NCBI RefSeq assembly: GCF_030209835.1
Contig: NZ_JARVRF010000024.1
Span: 1 to 64,000, forward strand
Length of the DNA: 64,000 nt
Direction of reading: 5' to 3'
Source of the DNA: Arthrobacter sp. efr-133-R2A-120
Lineage (GTDB): Bacteria; Actinomycetota; Actinomycetes; Actinomycetales; Micrococcaceae
The notes beneath the pieces are model-generated. The model saw only the letters and a list, made by a program, of their open reading frames with translations, searched no databases and was not told where the DNA came from. Made by a program: the position numbers and the translations under genes. Each line of letters opens with the position of its first letter. Position 1 is the stretch's first letter. Of the stretch, positions 43,398-51,307 are shown in pieces.

Positions 43398-44345
43398 TCA
43401 GGCGGGGTGGGCTTCGCTTAGCTCGAGGCGGCTCCGATACTCCACGGACTGTTTGCTGATGGGGTCAACGAAGCGGATGCCGCGAGCGAGCAATTGCAGC
43501 GGCTTGGAGTAGTCGTCCGGGGCCTTGTCCAGGAGTTCGGGGTAGAACGCGTCGTTCACGATTCCCAGCCCGAGCGAAGCCATGTGCACGCGAAGCTGGT
43601 GGGTCTTGCCGGTGTGGGGCTCAAGTCGGTACAGCGCTCGGCGGGCGGCGCCGCCGTCGTGAGCGCCGCCGTCGAACGTTCTCAGCAGCTCAATGCGGGT
43701 TTCTGCGTTGGGTTCGCCGTCGATCACCTCGGCGAGGAGGTAGCTGCGGGATTTTGTCATGCGATTGCGCACGACGGCGGGGAATTCGACGGCGGGAAAG
43801 CCTGCGGCGGGTGCCGCCGCGGAGACGCACTCGTACTCCTTTTGCACCTGCCGTTTTTCGAAGAGCACCTGGTACTTGCCGCGGGTCTCGGGGTTGGTGG
43901 AGAGCAGCAATACGCCGGCGGTCATTCGGTCGAGCCGGTGCATCGGGATGAGGTCCGGCAGGTCCAGCTGGTTCCGGAGCCGGACGAGCGCGGATTCCTG
44001 GATGTAGGCTCCGCCCGGAGTGGTGGGCAGGAAGTGGGGCTTGTCGACGACCAGGAGGTGCTCGTCCTGGTGAAGGATGTTGATCTCCACCGGCAGCCGG
44101 GTCTCAGGTGGGAGGGTGCGATAGTACCAAATGAAGGTGTGTTCTTCGAGGGGGGTGCGGCGGTCAAGGGGCGCCCCGCCCTCGCCGACGATTTCACCGG
44201 CGTCGAACCTGTCCTCGATGCCCTGGGGGTCGATATGGCCCCAGCGGTGCATCATGTAGTCCATCGCGGTGTCCCACGGCCCCTCGTCCGGAAGGCGCAG
44301 ACGGGTGGCGTTGACGCCGTCGCGCACGGGAAGGGGGGATTGCAT
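43398..44345 (-). CDS. RluA-family pseudouridine synthase
   Basis: A 315-residue rRNA/tRNA-uridine isomerase. The catalytic Asp is in PMHRLDRMTAGVLLLST near residue 137, preceded by EHLLVVDKPHFLPTTPGG; the YRLEPHTGKTHQLRVHM block near 247 is the family's RNA-binding strand. There is no S4 domain; the N-terminal 80 residues are family-specific. Start ATG 44345; an in-frame GTG lies one codon upstream. The reading frame next to array E ends normally. It presumably modifies a specific uridine of rRNA; which one cannot be inferred. Confidence 0.92.
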   Translation of the reverse strand: MQSPLPVRDGVNATRLRLPDEGPWDTAMDYMMHRWGHIDPQGIEDRFDAGEIVGEGGAPLDRRTPLEEHTFIWYYRTLPPETRLPVEINILHQDEHLLVVDKPHFLPTTPGGAYIQESALVRLRNQLDLPDLIPMHRLDRMTAGVLLLSTNPETRGKYQVLFEKRQVQKEYECVSAAAPAAGFPAVEFPAVVRNRMTKSRSYLLAEVIDGEPNAETRIELLRTFDGGAHDGGAARRALYRLEPHTGKTHQLRVHMASLGLGIVNDAFYPELLDKAPDDYSKPLQLLARGIRFVDPISKQSVEYRSRLELSEAHPA

Positions 44346-44426
44346 CACCGGTCCATTCTACCGAGGGCTGCCTCAAGGCCCGTCGTGTCTGGCGCCCCAT
44401 CGCCTGTAGGTGGCACCCCCGCACGC

Positions 44427-46217
44427 TCAGTACGTTGTGCCGCCTGGCAAAATGACGGGCTTGATGGGCTGCTGGTTGAAGTTGAAGTCGTTCACCAAGT
44501 TGCCGAGCTGGGGGTTGTTCTCGCGGACATCCGGCCGGGGATCTGGCCGCCCGTCGGTGGCCGGGTCGAGGCGTTGGCCGTGGAGGAAGTCGTCTTCGAT
44601 GAACTTGGCGTAGGCGTCGTGGCTGAGGATCTGGTGGTCGATGTTGCCCTGTTTGGCGTAGGGGCTGATGACGATTCCAGGGACACGGAGTCCGTAGCCG
44701 TTTTGGTCCACGGTGGGCGGGGTGACGTGGTCGTAGAAACCGCCCCAGTCATCCCACGAGAGGAAAATGGCGGTGCTATTCCAGTCCGGGCCCGACATAA
44801 CGGCATTGATGAGGCCCGTGACGTAGGCCTGCCCGGTGCTGATCAACGCCGGGGGGTGCTCGCTCACGGATCCGGTGGGGTCGATCCAGCTCACGGCAGG
44901 CAGCGTGCCCTTCTTGGCGGCGGTATAGAAGTTGGTGAGGGACTGGATGTTGCCTAGCTGGCCGTCCTGCTTCACGGTGTCGAAGTACGGTAGCGGATTC
45001 CAAATGCCCGGTGTCTTCGCGTTCTGGGCTACGGGAGCGCAGGATATGGCCGCGTCATCTTGGCAGTCGGGCTCGGTGCCGTTGAAGACGTAGTACGCCC
45101 AGGGCACGTTCTGTTTGTGCAACAGGTAGGTCAGATCGGTCCAAGCGTAGTCAGGCGGAGCAAGCAGATTGGCGGCGGCCAGCAGCTTTTGCTTGAGCGC
45201 TTCGGGGAAGGTTGCTTTGTCGATCGCGGCCTGGCAAGTCGTGTAGGAATCGGAGCCGGCACAGTTTTGCGTGATGAGTGTGTGCAGTTGCATGGCAATG
45301 TCCGGTGTGATCCCGGCAGCAGCGAGTGCATCCTGGCAGGCCTTGTTCTGCAGGCCGGCCCGGCATTTGCCGATGAGGGTGGACTGGATCGAGGTGGTAA
45401 AGTCCGGCGGACTGCCCGGATTCTGGAGGGCGTTTACGCAGGATTGTGGATCGCCCGCGCGGCTGCATTTGGCCGACCATTCCGAGACCATGTATAGGTG
45501 CTCGGGCAGGCTCCAGGAGGCGTTGGGTTCGAACATGTGGTCCTGCAAGGTGAAGTCCCTGGCATACGCCCAGTAGTTGGGCAGATCACGCGCGTCGTGG
45601 TAGCCCATCACGTCGCTTTGGTTGCCGCCCGCGCAGGCTGGGGCGTTCGGTGCACAGTTGTTCGAGGCTTTCTCGGCCTGGGCGATGAAGCCGTCCATTT
45701 TCCCGCCGTCGATGTCCGCCGTGGCATTGCTCTGGCTGTGCGGGCCACCGGAGTTCCGGTCAGAGGGGTCGTAGTACGGTTTCACGCAGGATCCGCTGGC
45801 CGGATCGGGAACGCACACCGCGGGGGCACCGTTCTGCATCGGTATCCCGGCCGCTCCGGGGAAGGTGCCAAAGTAGCTGTCGAACGAACGGTTCTCCTGC
45901 ATGATGACGATGACATGTTGGATCTTCGAAATCCCTGTATCCACCGCGGACGTGCCGGCCGCAGCCGAGGCCGCAGCGGCGCCGGCGCCGGCGCGAGCCC
46001 CTGCCGCGGCGCCGGCCCCGGCCCCAGTGCCGGCCGCCACCAACGTCCGGGACCAAAAGGCGCCGAAAAAGACGGCAGCACCCACAAGTGCGATGACCGC
46101 GACGATGGACAAGGCAGCGAGGGCCGGACGCCGCAACGCCCAAGCCCGGATCCGCCCTTTGCGACGCCTGAGTGGCCGATCGGCTCCGGACTCAGCGGGC
46201 GGACTATTGAACCTCAT
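44427..46217 (-). CDS. Phosphoesterase-family (phospholipase C-type) protein with N-terminal membrane anchor
   Basis: A 596-residue protein of the PF04185 phosphoesterase family. A basic N-terminus (residues 15-30, [14 protein letters not shown]) precedes one membrane helix (about 33-53), then an Ala/Gly-rich stretch. The catalytic domain begins [18 protein letters not shown] near residue 97 with the nucleophile region, and ends near [17 protein letters not shown] and [15 protein letters not shown]. Members hydrolyse phospholipids, or act as acid phosphatases. An insertion with several Cys residues (about 220-340, [18 protein letters not shown]) is longer than in typical PLC. CGAGGTGC precedes the ATG at 46217; the catalytic domain faces outside. 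Confidence 0.9.
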   Translation of the reverse strand: MRFNSPPAESGADRPLRRRKGRIRAWALRRPALAALSIVAVIALVGAAVFFGAFWSRTLVAAGTGAGAGAAAGARAGAGAAAASAAAGTSAVDTGISKIQHVIVIMQENRSFDSYFGTFPGAAGIPMQNGAPAVCVPDPASGSCVKPYYDPSDRNSGGPHSQSNATADIDGGKMDGFIAQAEKASNNCAPNAPACAGGNQSDVMGYHDARDLPNYWAYARDFTLQDHMFEPNASWSLPEHLYMVSEWSAKCSRAGDPQSCVNALQNPGSPPDFTTSIQSTLIGKCRAGLQNKACQDALAAAGITPDIAMQLHTLITQNCAGSDSYTTCQAAIDKATFPEALKQKLLAAANLLAPPDYAWTDLTYLLHKQNVPWAYYVFNGTEPDCQDDAAISCAPVAQNAKTPGIWNPLPYFDTVKQDGQLGNIQSLTNFYTAAKKGTLPAVSWIDPTGSVSEHPPALISTGQAYVTGLINAVMSGPDWNSTAIFLSWDDWGGFYDHVTPPTVDQNGYGLRVPGIVISPYAKQGNIDHQILSHDAYAKFIEDDFLHGQRLDPATDGRPDPRPDVRENNPQLGNLVNDFNFNQQPIKPVILPGGTTY

Positions 46218-46333
46218 CTTGCACCTCGCGGACAGTGATACCCGCAGGGTACTCCTTGGTTGACCGCTGCGGTACAGGCCGGTACGACGTCCCGCAAGAC
46301 GGCGCGAGCAACTTTCCGACGAGAAAAAAGTTA

Positions 46334-46363
46334 TTGACAATAAAAGTTGTCGGTAGGCAGAAT
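46334..46363 (+). promoter_or_regulatory. Promoter with overlapping operator before the ArsR-like gene
   Basis: TTGACA (46334-46339) and CAGAAT (46358-46363) give an 18-bp spacing. An inverted repeat GACAA-TAAAAG-TTGTC (46336-46351) covers the -35 box and spacer, fitting a repressor site. The start codon is only 7 bp after the -10 box, so the mRNA leader must be very short. Confidence 0.6.
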
Positions 46364-46369
46364 AGAGGC

Positions 46370-47011
46370 ATGTTGGACATCGAAGTGATCGAGGATCCCG
46401 CCGCGGCGGAAGCGTCGCTGGACCCGATCCGCACCCGCATCCTGCAGGAACTGGCCGAGCCCGGTTCCGCCACGCAGCTGGCCGTTAAGGTGGGCCTGCC
46501 ACGTCAGAAGGTCAACTACCACCTCAAGGCCCTCGAACGGCATGGACTCGTCGAGCTCGTGGAGGAACGGAAGAAGGGCAACGTCACCGAACGCGTTTTG
46601 CGCGCGACGGCGGCGTCGTACCTGATCTCGCCGGTGGCACTCGCGTCCGTGGCGCCGGATCCCCGACGCTTCTCGGACCGCTTTTCCGCCTTCTGGCTCC
46701 TGGCTCTCGCGGCCCGGACGGTCCAGGAGATGGGCAAACTGATAGCGGGCGCGGCCGCGGCCAAGAAAAAGCTTGCGAGCTTCGCGATCGACGGCGAAAT
46801 CACCTTCCGATCGGCGTCGGACCGCGCCGCTTTTGCCGAGGAGCTCGGCGTCGCGGTGACGCGGCTTGTGGACAAATACCACGACGGCGGAACCGGTGCT
46901 TCGACCGAAAGAGCGAGCGGCGCACGCAAGCACCGGCTCGTCGTCGTACTCCATCCCGCACTCAAGACAAACACGCAGCACTTTCCAGAAAAGGAACAGG
47001 ACAATGACTGA
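46370..47011 (+). CDS. ArsR-like winged-helix regulator
   Basis: A 213-residue winged-helix protein. Residues 20-85 form the DNA-binding domain: [20 protein letters not shown], then [20 protein letters not shown] and [11 protein letters not shown]. The C-terminal half ([34 protein letters not shown]) has no metal-binding Cys, so it is not an arsenic sensor. The start is preceded by TAGAGGC. It overlaps the SRPBCC gene by eight bases, and the inverted repeat over its promoter suggests self-repression. Such regulator/SRPBCC pairs occur widely; the signal is unknown. Confidence 0.88.
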   Translation: MLDIEVIEDPAAAEASLDPIRTRILQELAEPGSATQLAVKVGLPRQKVNYHLKALERHGLVELVEERKKGNVTERVLRATAASYLISPVALASVAPDPRRFSDRFSAFWLLALAARTVQEMGKLIAGAAAAKKKLASFAIDGEITFRSASDRAAFAEELGVAVTRLVDKYHDGGTGASTERASGARKHRLVVVLHPALKTNTQHFPEKEQDND

Positions 47012-47696
47012 CAACCGTGAATTCGAAATCGTGGCCGACACCGAACTGCCCGGCACTCCTGAACGGGTCTGGCAGGCTGTCACCCAGGACACCTCGGCGT
47101 GGATGTTTCCCACGGATCAGTGGCCGGCCGTGAAAACCGTGGACGAGTACCCCAGCCACCTTGTGATCCGGATGGACGGGCCGGACGGCTGGTTCAACCA
47201 GCTGGAGCACGTGCTCGAACCGCTCGACGGCGGCCGGGCCAAGCTGCACTATGTCCACAGCGGCATCTTCGCGGACAACTGGGAGGGGCAGTACGACGGC
47301 GCCAGCAAGCACACCGAGTTCTACCTGCACACCCTGGGCCAGTACCTTCAGTACTTTGACGGCAAGCCCGTGGTCTTCACGGATATCCAGGGCCCGGCGG
47401 CCTCGCAGACACCCGACGGTTTCGTGCAACTGAAGAAGGCCCTCGGCGTGGACGGCGTTGCGCAGGGTTCGACGGTTGAGGTGGACGTCGACGGCGTGGG
47501 CCGGCTGAGCGGAGAGCTCGACTTCTCCAACCAGCACTTCCTGGGCCTGCGGACGGCCGACACGCTCTACCGCTTCTTCGGCCGCAACTCCTTCGGAGCA
47601 CCCGTGGGCATGACGGTGCACGATTTCAGCGGCAGCAGCGATTCCGAATTGACCGCGAAGGCCTGGGGTGGGTTCCTGGAGAAGGTGTACGCCTAG
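47004..47696 (+). CDS. SRPBCC protein paired with the ArsR-like regulator
   Basis: A 230-residue protein with an AHSA1-like start (FEIVADTELPGTPERVWQAV) and the Trp-rich pattern SAWMFPTDQWPAVKTV. LDFSNQHFLGLRTADTLYRF near the end is typical of this two-part form. AAAGGAACAGGACA lies upstream of ATG 47004. Because it overlaps the regulator gene, the two share a transcript. The regulator may respond to the ligand of this protein; that is inference. No enzyme motif is visible. Confidence 0.88.
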   Translation: MTDNREFEIVADTELPGTPERVWQAVTQDTSAWMFPTDQWPAVKTVDEYPSHLVIRMDGPDGWFNQLEHVLEPLDGGRAKLHYVHSGIFADNWEGQYDGASKHTEFYLHTLGQYLQYFDGKPVVFTDIQGPAASQTPDGFVQLKKALGVDGVAQGSTVEVDVDGVGRLSGELDFSNQHFLGLRTADTLYRFFGRNSFGAPVGMTVHDFSGSSDSELTAKAWGGFLEKVYA

Positions 47697-47720
47697 AACT
47701 GCGACTCGCAAAAAGCTGGC

Positions 47721-47780
47721 CGACACGCAGATGGTCTGACGACTACGGAATTCCGGAGTCCTCAGGCCGTCTGCGCGTCG
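47721..47780. repeat. Long palindrome, GAATTCCGG family, copy 1
   Basis: Arms 47721-47750 and 47751-47780 (30 bp each) match in 25 positions with no loop, centred on GGAATTCC. It lies between convergent genes and may terminate both. The centre GAATTCCGG(A/C)GTC recurs in the palindrome at 51226-51296. Confidence 0.7.
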
Positions 47781-47796
47781 CACGGCAATTCGGGCG

Positions 47797-48369
47797 TCAT
47801 TGCCAGCCTCGCGCCACGGCATCCAACGCCGCGTCGTAGATCCCTTCCCAATCGGTTCCGGGTTCTTCCATGTTCGCCAACTCCAGGCTGACCAGTCCGT
47901 GGACCTGTCCCCAGATGGACATGGCGATCATCGTGGCCTCGGCGGCGCGGACGGTCCCCGCTTTCTGCGCGGCGGTCACCGCCTCCATGAGGGGAAGCAT
48001 GGCTTCCGAGGCGACTGCCGGCGTCGGGCTGCAGTCCACATAGCTGGCAAGTGCGCCACCAAACATGAGCCGGTACAAGGCCGGGTGTTCCAGTGCCCAG
48101 GAACGGTAGGCGAGCCCCAAGCCTCGGAGCCCACTGTTTTCGGCGAGCCGTTGCGAGTCGCCGAACGAGCGGAATCCGTCGTCGACGGCGGCCGTCAGCA
48201 ATTGCGCCTTGCCTCCGAAAAGTGAGTAGACCGCCGTGGTTGAGGTCTGGGCGGCCGCGGCAACGTCGCGGAGAGTGACCCGCGCGGGGCCATCCCGGTC
48301 AACGAGTTCGGCCGTCACCTGAAGAAGCCGCTGCCGGACGAGCTGGTCATGAACGATGGGTCTTGCCAT
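47797..48369 (-). CDS. TetR/AcrR-family regulator
   Basis: A 190-residue repressor. The N-terminal helix-turn-helix is near residues 10-55 (LLQVTAELVDRDGPARVTLR, then DVAAAAQTSTTAVYSLFGGK). The C-terminal ligand domain (SWALEHPALYRLMFGG near 95) is of the WHG type (TetR_C_33-like) common in actinobacteria. The ATG at 48369 has ACTTGGAGGC upstream; the longer frame has no ribosome site. It is divergent from the DUF4188 gene across 92 bp that hold a fitting operator, so it likely controls that gene and itself. The inducer is unknown. Confidence 0.9.
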   Translation of the reverse strand: MARPIVHDQLVRQRLLQVTAELVDRDGPARVTLRDVAAAAQTSTTAVYSLFGGKAQLLTAAVDDGFRSFGDSQRLAENSGLRGLGLAYRSWALEHPALYRLMFGGALASYVDCSPTPAVASEAMLPLMEAVTAAQKAGTVRAAEATMIAMSIWGQVHGLVSLELANMEEPGTDWEGIYDAALDAVARGWQ

Positions 48370-48384
48370 GCCTCCAAGTGTTTC

Positions 48385-48410
48385 ATAACATTGTTTCGTA
48401 ACAACGTTAT
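48385..48410. promoter_or_regulatory. TetR-type operator between tetR-like and DUF4188 genes
   Basis: ATAACATTGTT (48385-48395) and AACAACGTTAT (48400-48410) are complementary in 10 of 11 positions around TCGT. Such A/T-rich palindromes with half-site GTTA are typical for TetR family operators. It is 15 bp before the tetR start codon. Confidence 0.75.
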
Positions 48411-48461
48411 TAAACTCAATGAGCGGAACTTGAGCTACCGTTCCCAGACCGAAGGGTTCAC

Positions 48462-48951
48462 ATGGCACAGGAAATCTTCCCGGGACGCTTCACGGCGGAC
48501 ACTGGGCGCGAGTCGGTGACCGTTTTCCTCATCGGAATGCGGGCCAACCGTTGGTGGAAGATCGGCAAAGTGGCGCGCGTGGCATCGGCAATGCCCACCA
48601 TGCTTCGCCATCTCGCAGCACATCCCGAGTCCGGAATGCTCGGCTGCGAACAGTGGTTCGGGCGTACCACCATGCTCCTCAGCTATTGGGAGAGCCCCGA
48701 GCATCTGAGGCGATTTGCGGCGGACAGGGACTCGCCTCATTTGGGGCCGTGGCGACGTTTCATGAAGGAAGTCTCGGGAAGCGGTGACATTGGCGTGTGG
48801 CACGAAACCTATCAGGTGCCGGCGTCGGGAATTGAGGCGGTCTACAACGGCATGCCGCAGTTTGGCCTGGCCAAAAGCAACCTCGCATGTCCCGGTCGGT
48901 CCGGGCACCAACACTGCCAAGCAGCGCATGGGTGCCGGGCAACCCAACTGA
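48462..48951 (+). CDS. DUF4188 (monooxygenase-like) protein, frameshifted near the 3' end
   Basis: The first 138 codons match DUF4188 proteins, related to heme-containing aldoxime dehydratase/ABM-like folds: IFPGRFTADTGRESVTVFLI, GMRANRWWKIGKVARVASAM, LLSYWESPEHLRRFAADRD, then GDIGVWHETYQVPASGIEAV and YNGMPQFGLAK. After Lys at 48875 the frame drifts into an unrelated sequence that runs antisense through the next gene to 49352. Dropping one A from AAAA (48873-48876) restores ATSHVPVGPGTNTAKQRMG and a stop at 48949-48951, the natural family ending. It is a one-base insertion or sequencing error. Divergent from the TetR gene and probably its target. Confidence 0.75.
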
Positions 48952-49008
48952 CTCGCATTTGTTGTCGTTCTGAGGGCTCGAAACGACAACAAATGCGAGC
49001 CAGTTGGG
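48943..49008. repeat. Palindromic repeat, CCCAACT family, copy 2
   Basis: Arms 48943-48969 and 48982-49008 (27 bp each) match in 26 positions, starting CCCAACT and ending TGTCGTT with a 12-base loop. The natural stop of the DUF4188 gene (TGA 48949-48951) lies inside the left arm. It lies between convergent genes and may serve as a bidirectional terminator. Copy 1 is at 37846-37911. Confidence 0.88.
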
Positions 49009-49037
49009 TGGGGGAGGGGCGACGGCGACGGCGGGAC

Positions 49038-50534
49038 TTACGCGACGGCGGCGGCTTCCTTGGGTGCCTTCAAGGTCCTGCGGAGCTGCGGCGACGCGTC
49101 GATCCGGGCTTGGGCATCGCGCAGTGCCAGCACCGCCGTCTCAAGCTGGGCCGGTGCGAGGGTGTACGGGACGCGCATGAAGTGCTCGAAAGCGCCCCCG
49201 ACGCCGAAGCGCGGCCCTGCCGCCAGGCGCACGCCGAAGTCCGGGGCGACGACGGTGAGCGCCGTACTCGACGGTGTGGGCAACCTGCACCACGCCGTCA
49301 GCCCGCCGCGCGGACGTTCCACATGCCAATCGGGCAGGTGCTCGGCCAGTAGTCCGAGCAGCGCTTCCCGGTTCCGCCGCAGCTCCGCGAGCCTGGCGTC
49401 CAGAGGTTCGGTGAAGGCCCGGAGCAGTCGAGCCGCAGCCAATTGCTCGACGATGGGCCCGCCCAGATCCATCGTTGTCCGGGTCTGCACAAAGCGGCTG
49501 ATCAGGTCCTCTTCAGCACGGATCCATCCGGTCCTGAGTCCGGCCCAATGCGATTTGCTGAGCGAACCGATGGTCACCACCGCCGGACTGAACGCCGCGA
49601 GCGGCGAGGTGCTGACGTCGTCGAGGTTCAGCTCGCGCAGCGTTTCATCCACCACCAGGACAGTGCCCGTCCCTGCCGCCTCGCGGACCAGCCGGCGGCG
49701 CTGAAGGTTGGACATGATCCGCCCAGTGGGGTTGTGGAAGTCTGGCACGAGGTAGGCCATTGCCGGGCGTTGGTGGCGCATCGCGGCGACCATGCCGTCG
49801 ATATCCCAGCCGCCCGACGTCGGCTCTGCGGCAGGCTCGACGCCACCGCCCGACGTCGGATCCGCTGCGGGCGGCATCGGCACCGGAACCGTGCGGGAGC
49901 CGGAAGCGCGGATTGCGTCGAGCGCGTTGGGGTAGCTGGGATGCTCCACGAGGACTTTCTGTTGCCGACCGGCGAGGGTCTTCAAGATGATGTTCAGCGC
50001 GTGCTGGGCCCCCGAAGTCACCAGTATCTGCGCGGCCGTTGTGGGAATGCCGGCTGCCGTGTAGCGGTCCGCGATGGCTTCCCGGAGGGGCGGGAGGCCG
50101 ACCGCGTCGTAGCCAAAACCGGGGAGCAGTGCCGGGAGGTCAATCAACGCATCAGCGAAAGCCCGGTGCACCACTTCGCCTGTGGCCGGCAGTGAAGCAT
50201 AGGCGAGGTCAAGAATCCCATCCGGGACGGCCAGTCCCGGTCCGCTGACGGGAACCGTCCGGTGCGGAATGCCCGTCCGACCCCTGCTGCCCTGGCCGCC
50301 GCTGAGGAATCCTTGCTCGCGCAGGCTGGCGTACGCGGCGGTGACGGTGGTCCGGCTGACCCCCAGGGTGACGGCAAGCGCGCGCTCGCTGGGCAGTGCG
50401 ACGTCGAGCGGGATGCGCCCGTCCATCACCAAAAGGCGTACGACGTCGGCAAGCTCGCGATAAGCGGGAGCGGCGCCAGTGTTCCATGGACCGAGGAGAC
50501 GCGCCATGGCTGTAGGGTTCAGGGATCCGGGCAT
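49038..50534 (-). CDS. MocR-type regulator (GntR-aminotransferase), YczR-like
   Basis: A 498-residue protein with a GntR winged helix at about residues 20-90 (LPSERALAVTLGVSRTTVTA, then AAYASLREQGFLSGGQG), a low-complexity linker, and a class I aminotransferase-like domain. The PLP Lys is in TIGSLSKSHWAGLRTGWI near residue 326; PDFHNPTGRIMS carries the usual Asn. MocR proteins bind PLP and regulate a neighbouring gene. YczR of this group is divergent from yczE-like genes in many bacteria, and such a gene follows here. An insertion PADPTSGGGVEPAAEPTSGG (about 230-250) is odd, with repeated PTSGG. Start ATG 50534 lacks a strong ribosome site. Confidence 0.9.
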   Translation of the reverse strand: MPGSLNPTAMARLLGPWNTGAAPAYRELADVVRLLVMDGRIPLDVALPSERALAVTLGVSRTTVTAAYASLREQGFLSGGQGSRGRTGIPHRTVPVSGPGLAVPDGILDLAYASLPATGEVVHRAFADALIDLPALLPGFGYDAVGLPPLREAIADRYTAAGIPTTAAQILVTSGAQHALNIILKTLAGRQQKVLVEHPSYPNALDAIRASGSRTVPVPMPPAADPTSGGGVEPAAEPTSGGWDIDGMVAAMRHQRPAMAYLVPDFHNPTGRIMSNLQRRRLVREAAGTGTVLVVDETLRELNLDDVSTSPLAAFSPAVVTIGSLSKSHWAGLRTGWIRAEEDLISRFVQTRTTMDLGGPIVEQLAAARLLRAFTEPLDARLAELRRNREALLGLLAEHLPDWHVERPRGGLTAWCRLPTPSSTALTVVAPDFGVRLAAGPRFGVGGAFEHFMRVPYTLAPAQLETAVLALRDAQARIDASPQLRRTLKAPKEAAAVA

Positions 50535-50548
50535 AAGACCAGTATCGC

Positions 50549-50577
50549 AAACTGGCTATGGAAAGCAATGCCAGTTT
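50549..50577. promoter_or_regulatory. Probable MocR operator between yczR- and yczE-like genes
   Basis: AAACTGGC (50549-50556) and GCCAGTTT (50570-50577) form perfect eight-base inverted arms around 13 bp. CCAGT at 50539-50543 is a third half-site, making an inverted pair with ACTGG at 50551. Multiple half-sites are usual for MocR operators. It lies between the two divergent genes. Confidence 0.65.
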
Positions 50578-50593
50578 TAGGGAGCATGGTTTC

Positions 50594-51214
50594 ATGATGA
50601 CCCGCAGAATCACCCAGCTCCTGATCGGCCTCGCAATGTATGGGATCTCCCTGGCCATGTTCATCCGGGCCGGCCTTGGCCTGGATCCCTGGGATGTCTT
50701 CCACCAGGGCGTCGCGGGAAAGATCGGGTGGAGCATCGGCACGGTCGTGGTTGTTGTCAGCTTCCTGGTCCTGCTCCTCTGGATCCCGCTGCGGCAGATG
50801 CCCGGTTTCGGAACCCTCGCTAACGCCGTACTGGTGGGTGTCTTTGCGGACATCGGCCTGGCGCTGATCCCCGCGTTCTCGCACCTGGGTGGCCAGATCG
50901 CCATGCTCGCCGGCGCCGTAGTCCTCAACGGCATCGCCTCCGCGTGCTACATCGGCGCACGACTTGGCCCGGGTGCCCGGGACGGACTCATGACGGGACT
51001 TGCCCGCCGCACGGGCTGGTCCGTGCGCTTGTCCCGCACGTTGATCGAGGTTGTTGTGCTTGGTGTGGGTTGGCTGCTGGGTGGATCTGTCGGCGTGGGA
51101 ACCGTGGTCTACGCCTTGGCCATTGGACCAGTCGTGCAACTGTTGCTGCCCCTGTTCACGGTTCCGGTCAAGGCTCCCAAGGCTGCCCCCGAAGCGGTGC
51201 CAGCCGCTCCGTGA
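50594..51214 (+). CDS. YczE/YitT-like membrane protein
   Basis: A 206-residue membrane protein with five or six helices. The family pattern is clear: RRITQLLIGLAMYGISLAMF, then IRAGLGLDPWDVFHQGVAGK and ARLGPGARDGLMTGLARRTG, RTLIEVVVLGVGWLLGGSVG, and GTVVYALAIGPVVQLLLPLF. YczE proteins are linked to the MocR regulator YczR and perhaps to transport of an amino compound; the B. subtilis protein affects bacillomycin synthesis. AGGGAGC lies about ten bases before ATG 50594. The C-terminal tail has Ala-Pro repeats (KAPKAAPEAVPAAP). Confidence 0.88.
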   Translation: MMTRRITQLLIGLAMYGISLAMFIRAGLGLDPWDVFHQGVAGKIGWSIGTVVVVVSFLVLLLWIPLRQMPGFGTLANAVLVGVFADIGLALIPAFSHLGGQIAMLAGAVVLNGIASACYIGARLGPGARDGLMTGLARRTGWSVRLSRTLIEVVVLGVGWLLGGSVGVGTVVYALAIGPVVQLLLPLFTVPVKAPKAAPEAVPAAP

Positions 51215-51225
51215 CGCGGATTCTT

Positions 51226-51296
51226 CCTGGCGACGGGCGAAATTCCCTACGCACCCGAATTCCGGCGTCGCTGGGGAATTCCAGTGTCGCCAGGGA
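51226..51296. repeat. Long palindrome, GAATTCCGG family, copy 2
   Basis: CCTGGCGAC (51226-51234) pairs with GTCGCCAGG (51286-51294), and AAATTCCC (51240-51247) with GGGGAATT (51273-51280). The interior carries ACCCGAATTCCGG(C)GTC, like the palindrome at 47721. It fills the gap between the convergent yczE-like and nei genes and may act as a terminator. Confidence 0.65.
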
Positions 51297-51307
51297 ATCG
51301 GGCAGCA

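Noticed and set aside
46370..47011. Arsenic-responsive ArsR
   Set aside because: No Cys pair for metal binding and no arsB/arsC genes nearby.
48952..49352. C-terminal 134 residues of the long DUF4188 reading frame
   Set aside because: Sequence is low-complexity Arg-rich and antisense to the MocR gene; explained by a one-base frameshift.
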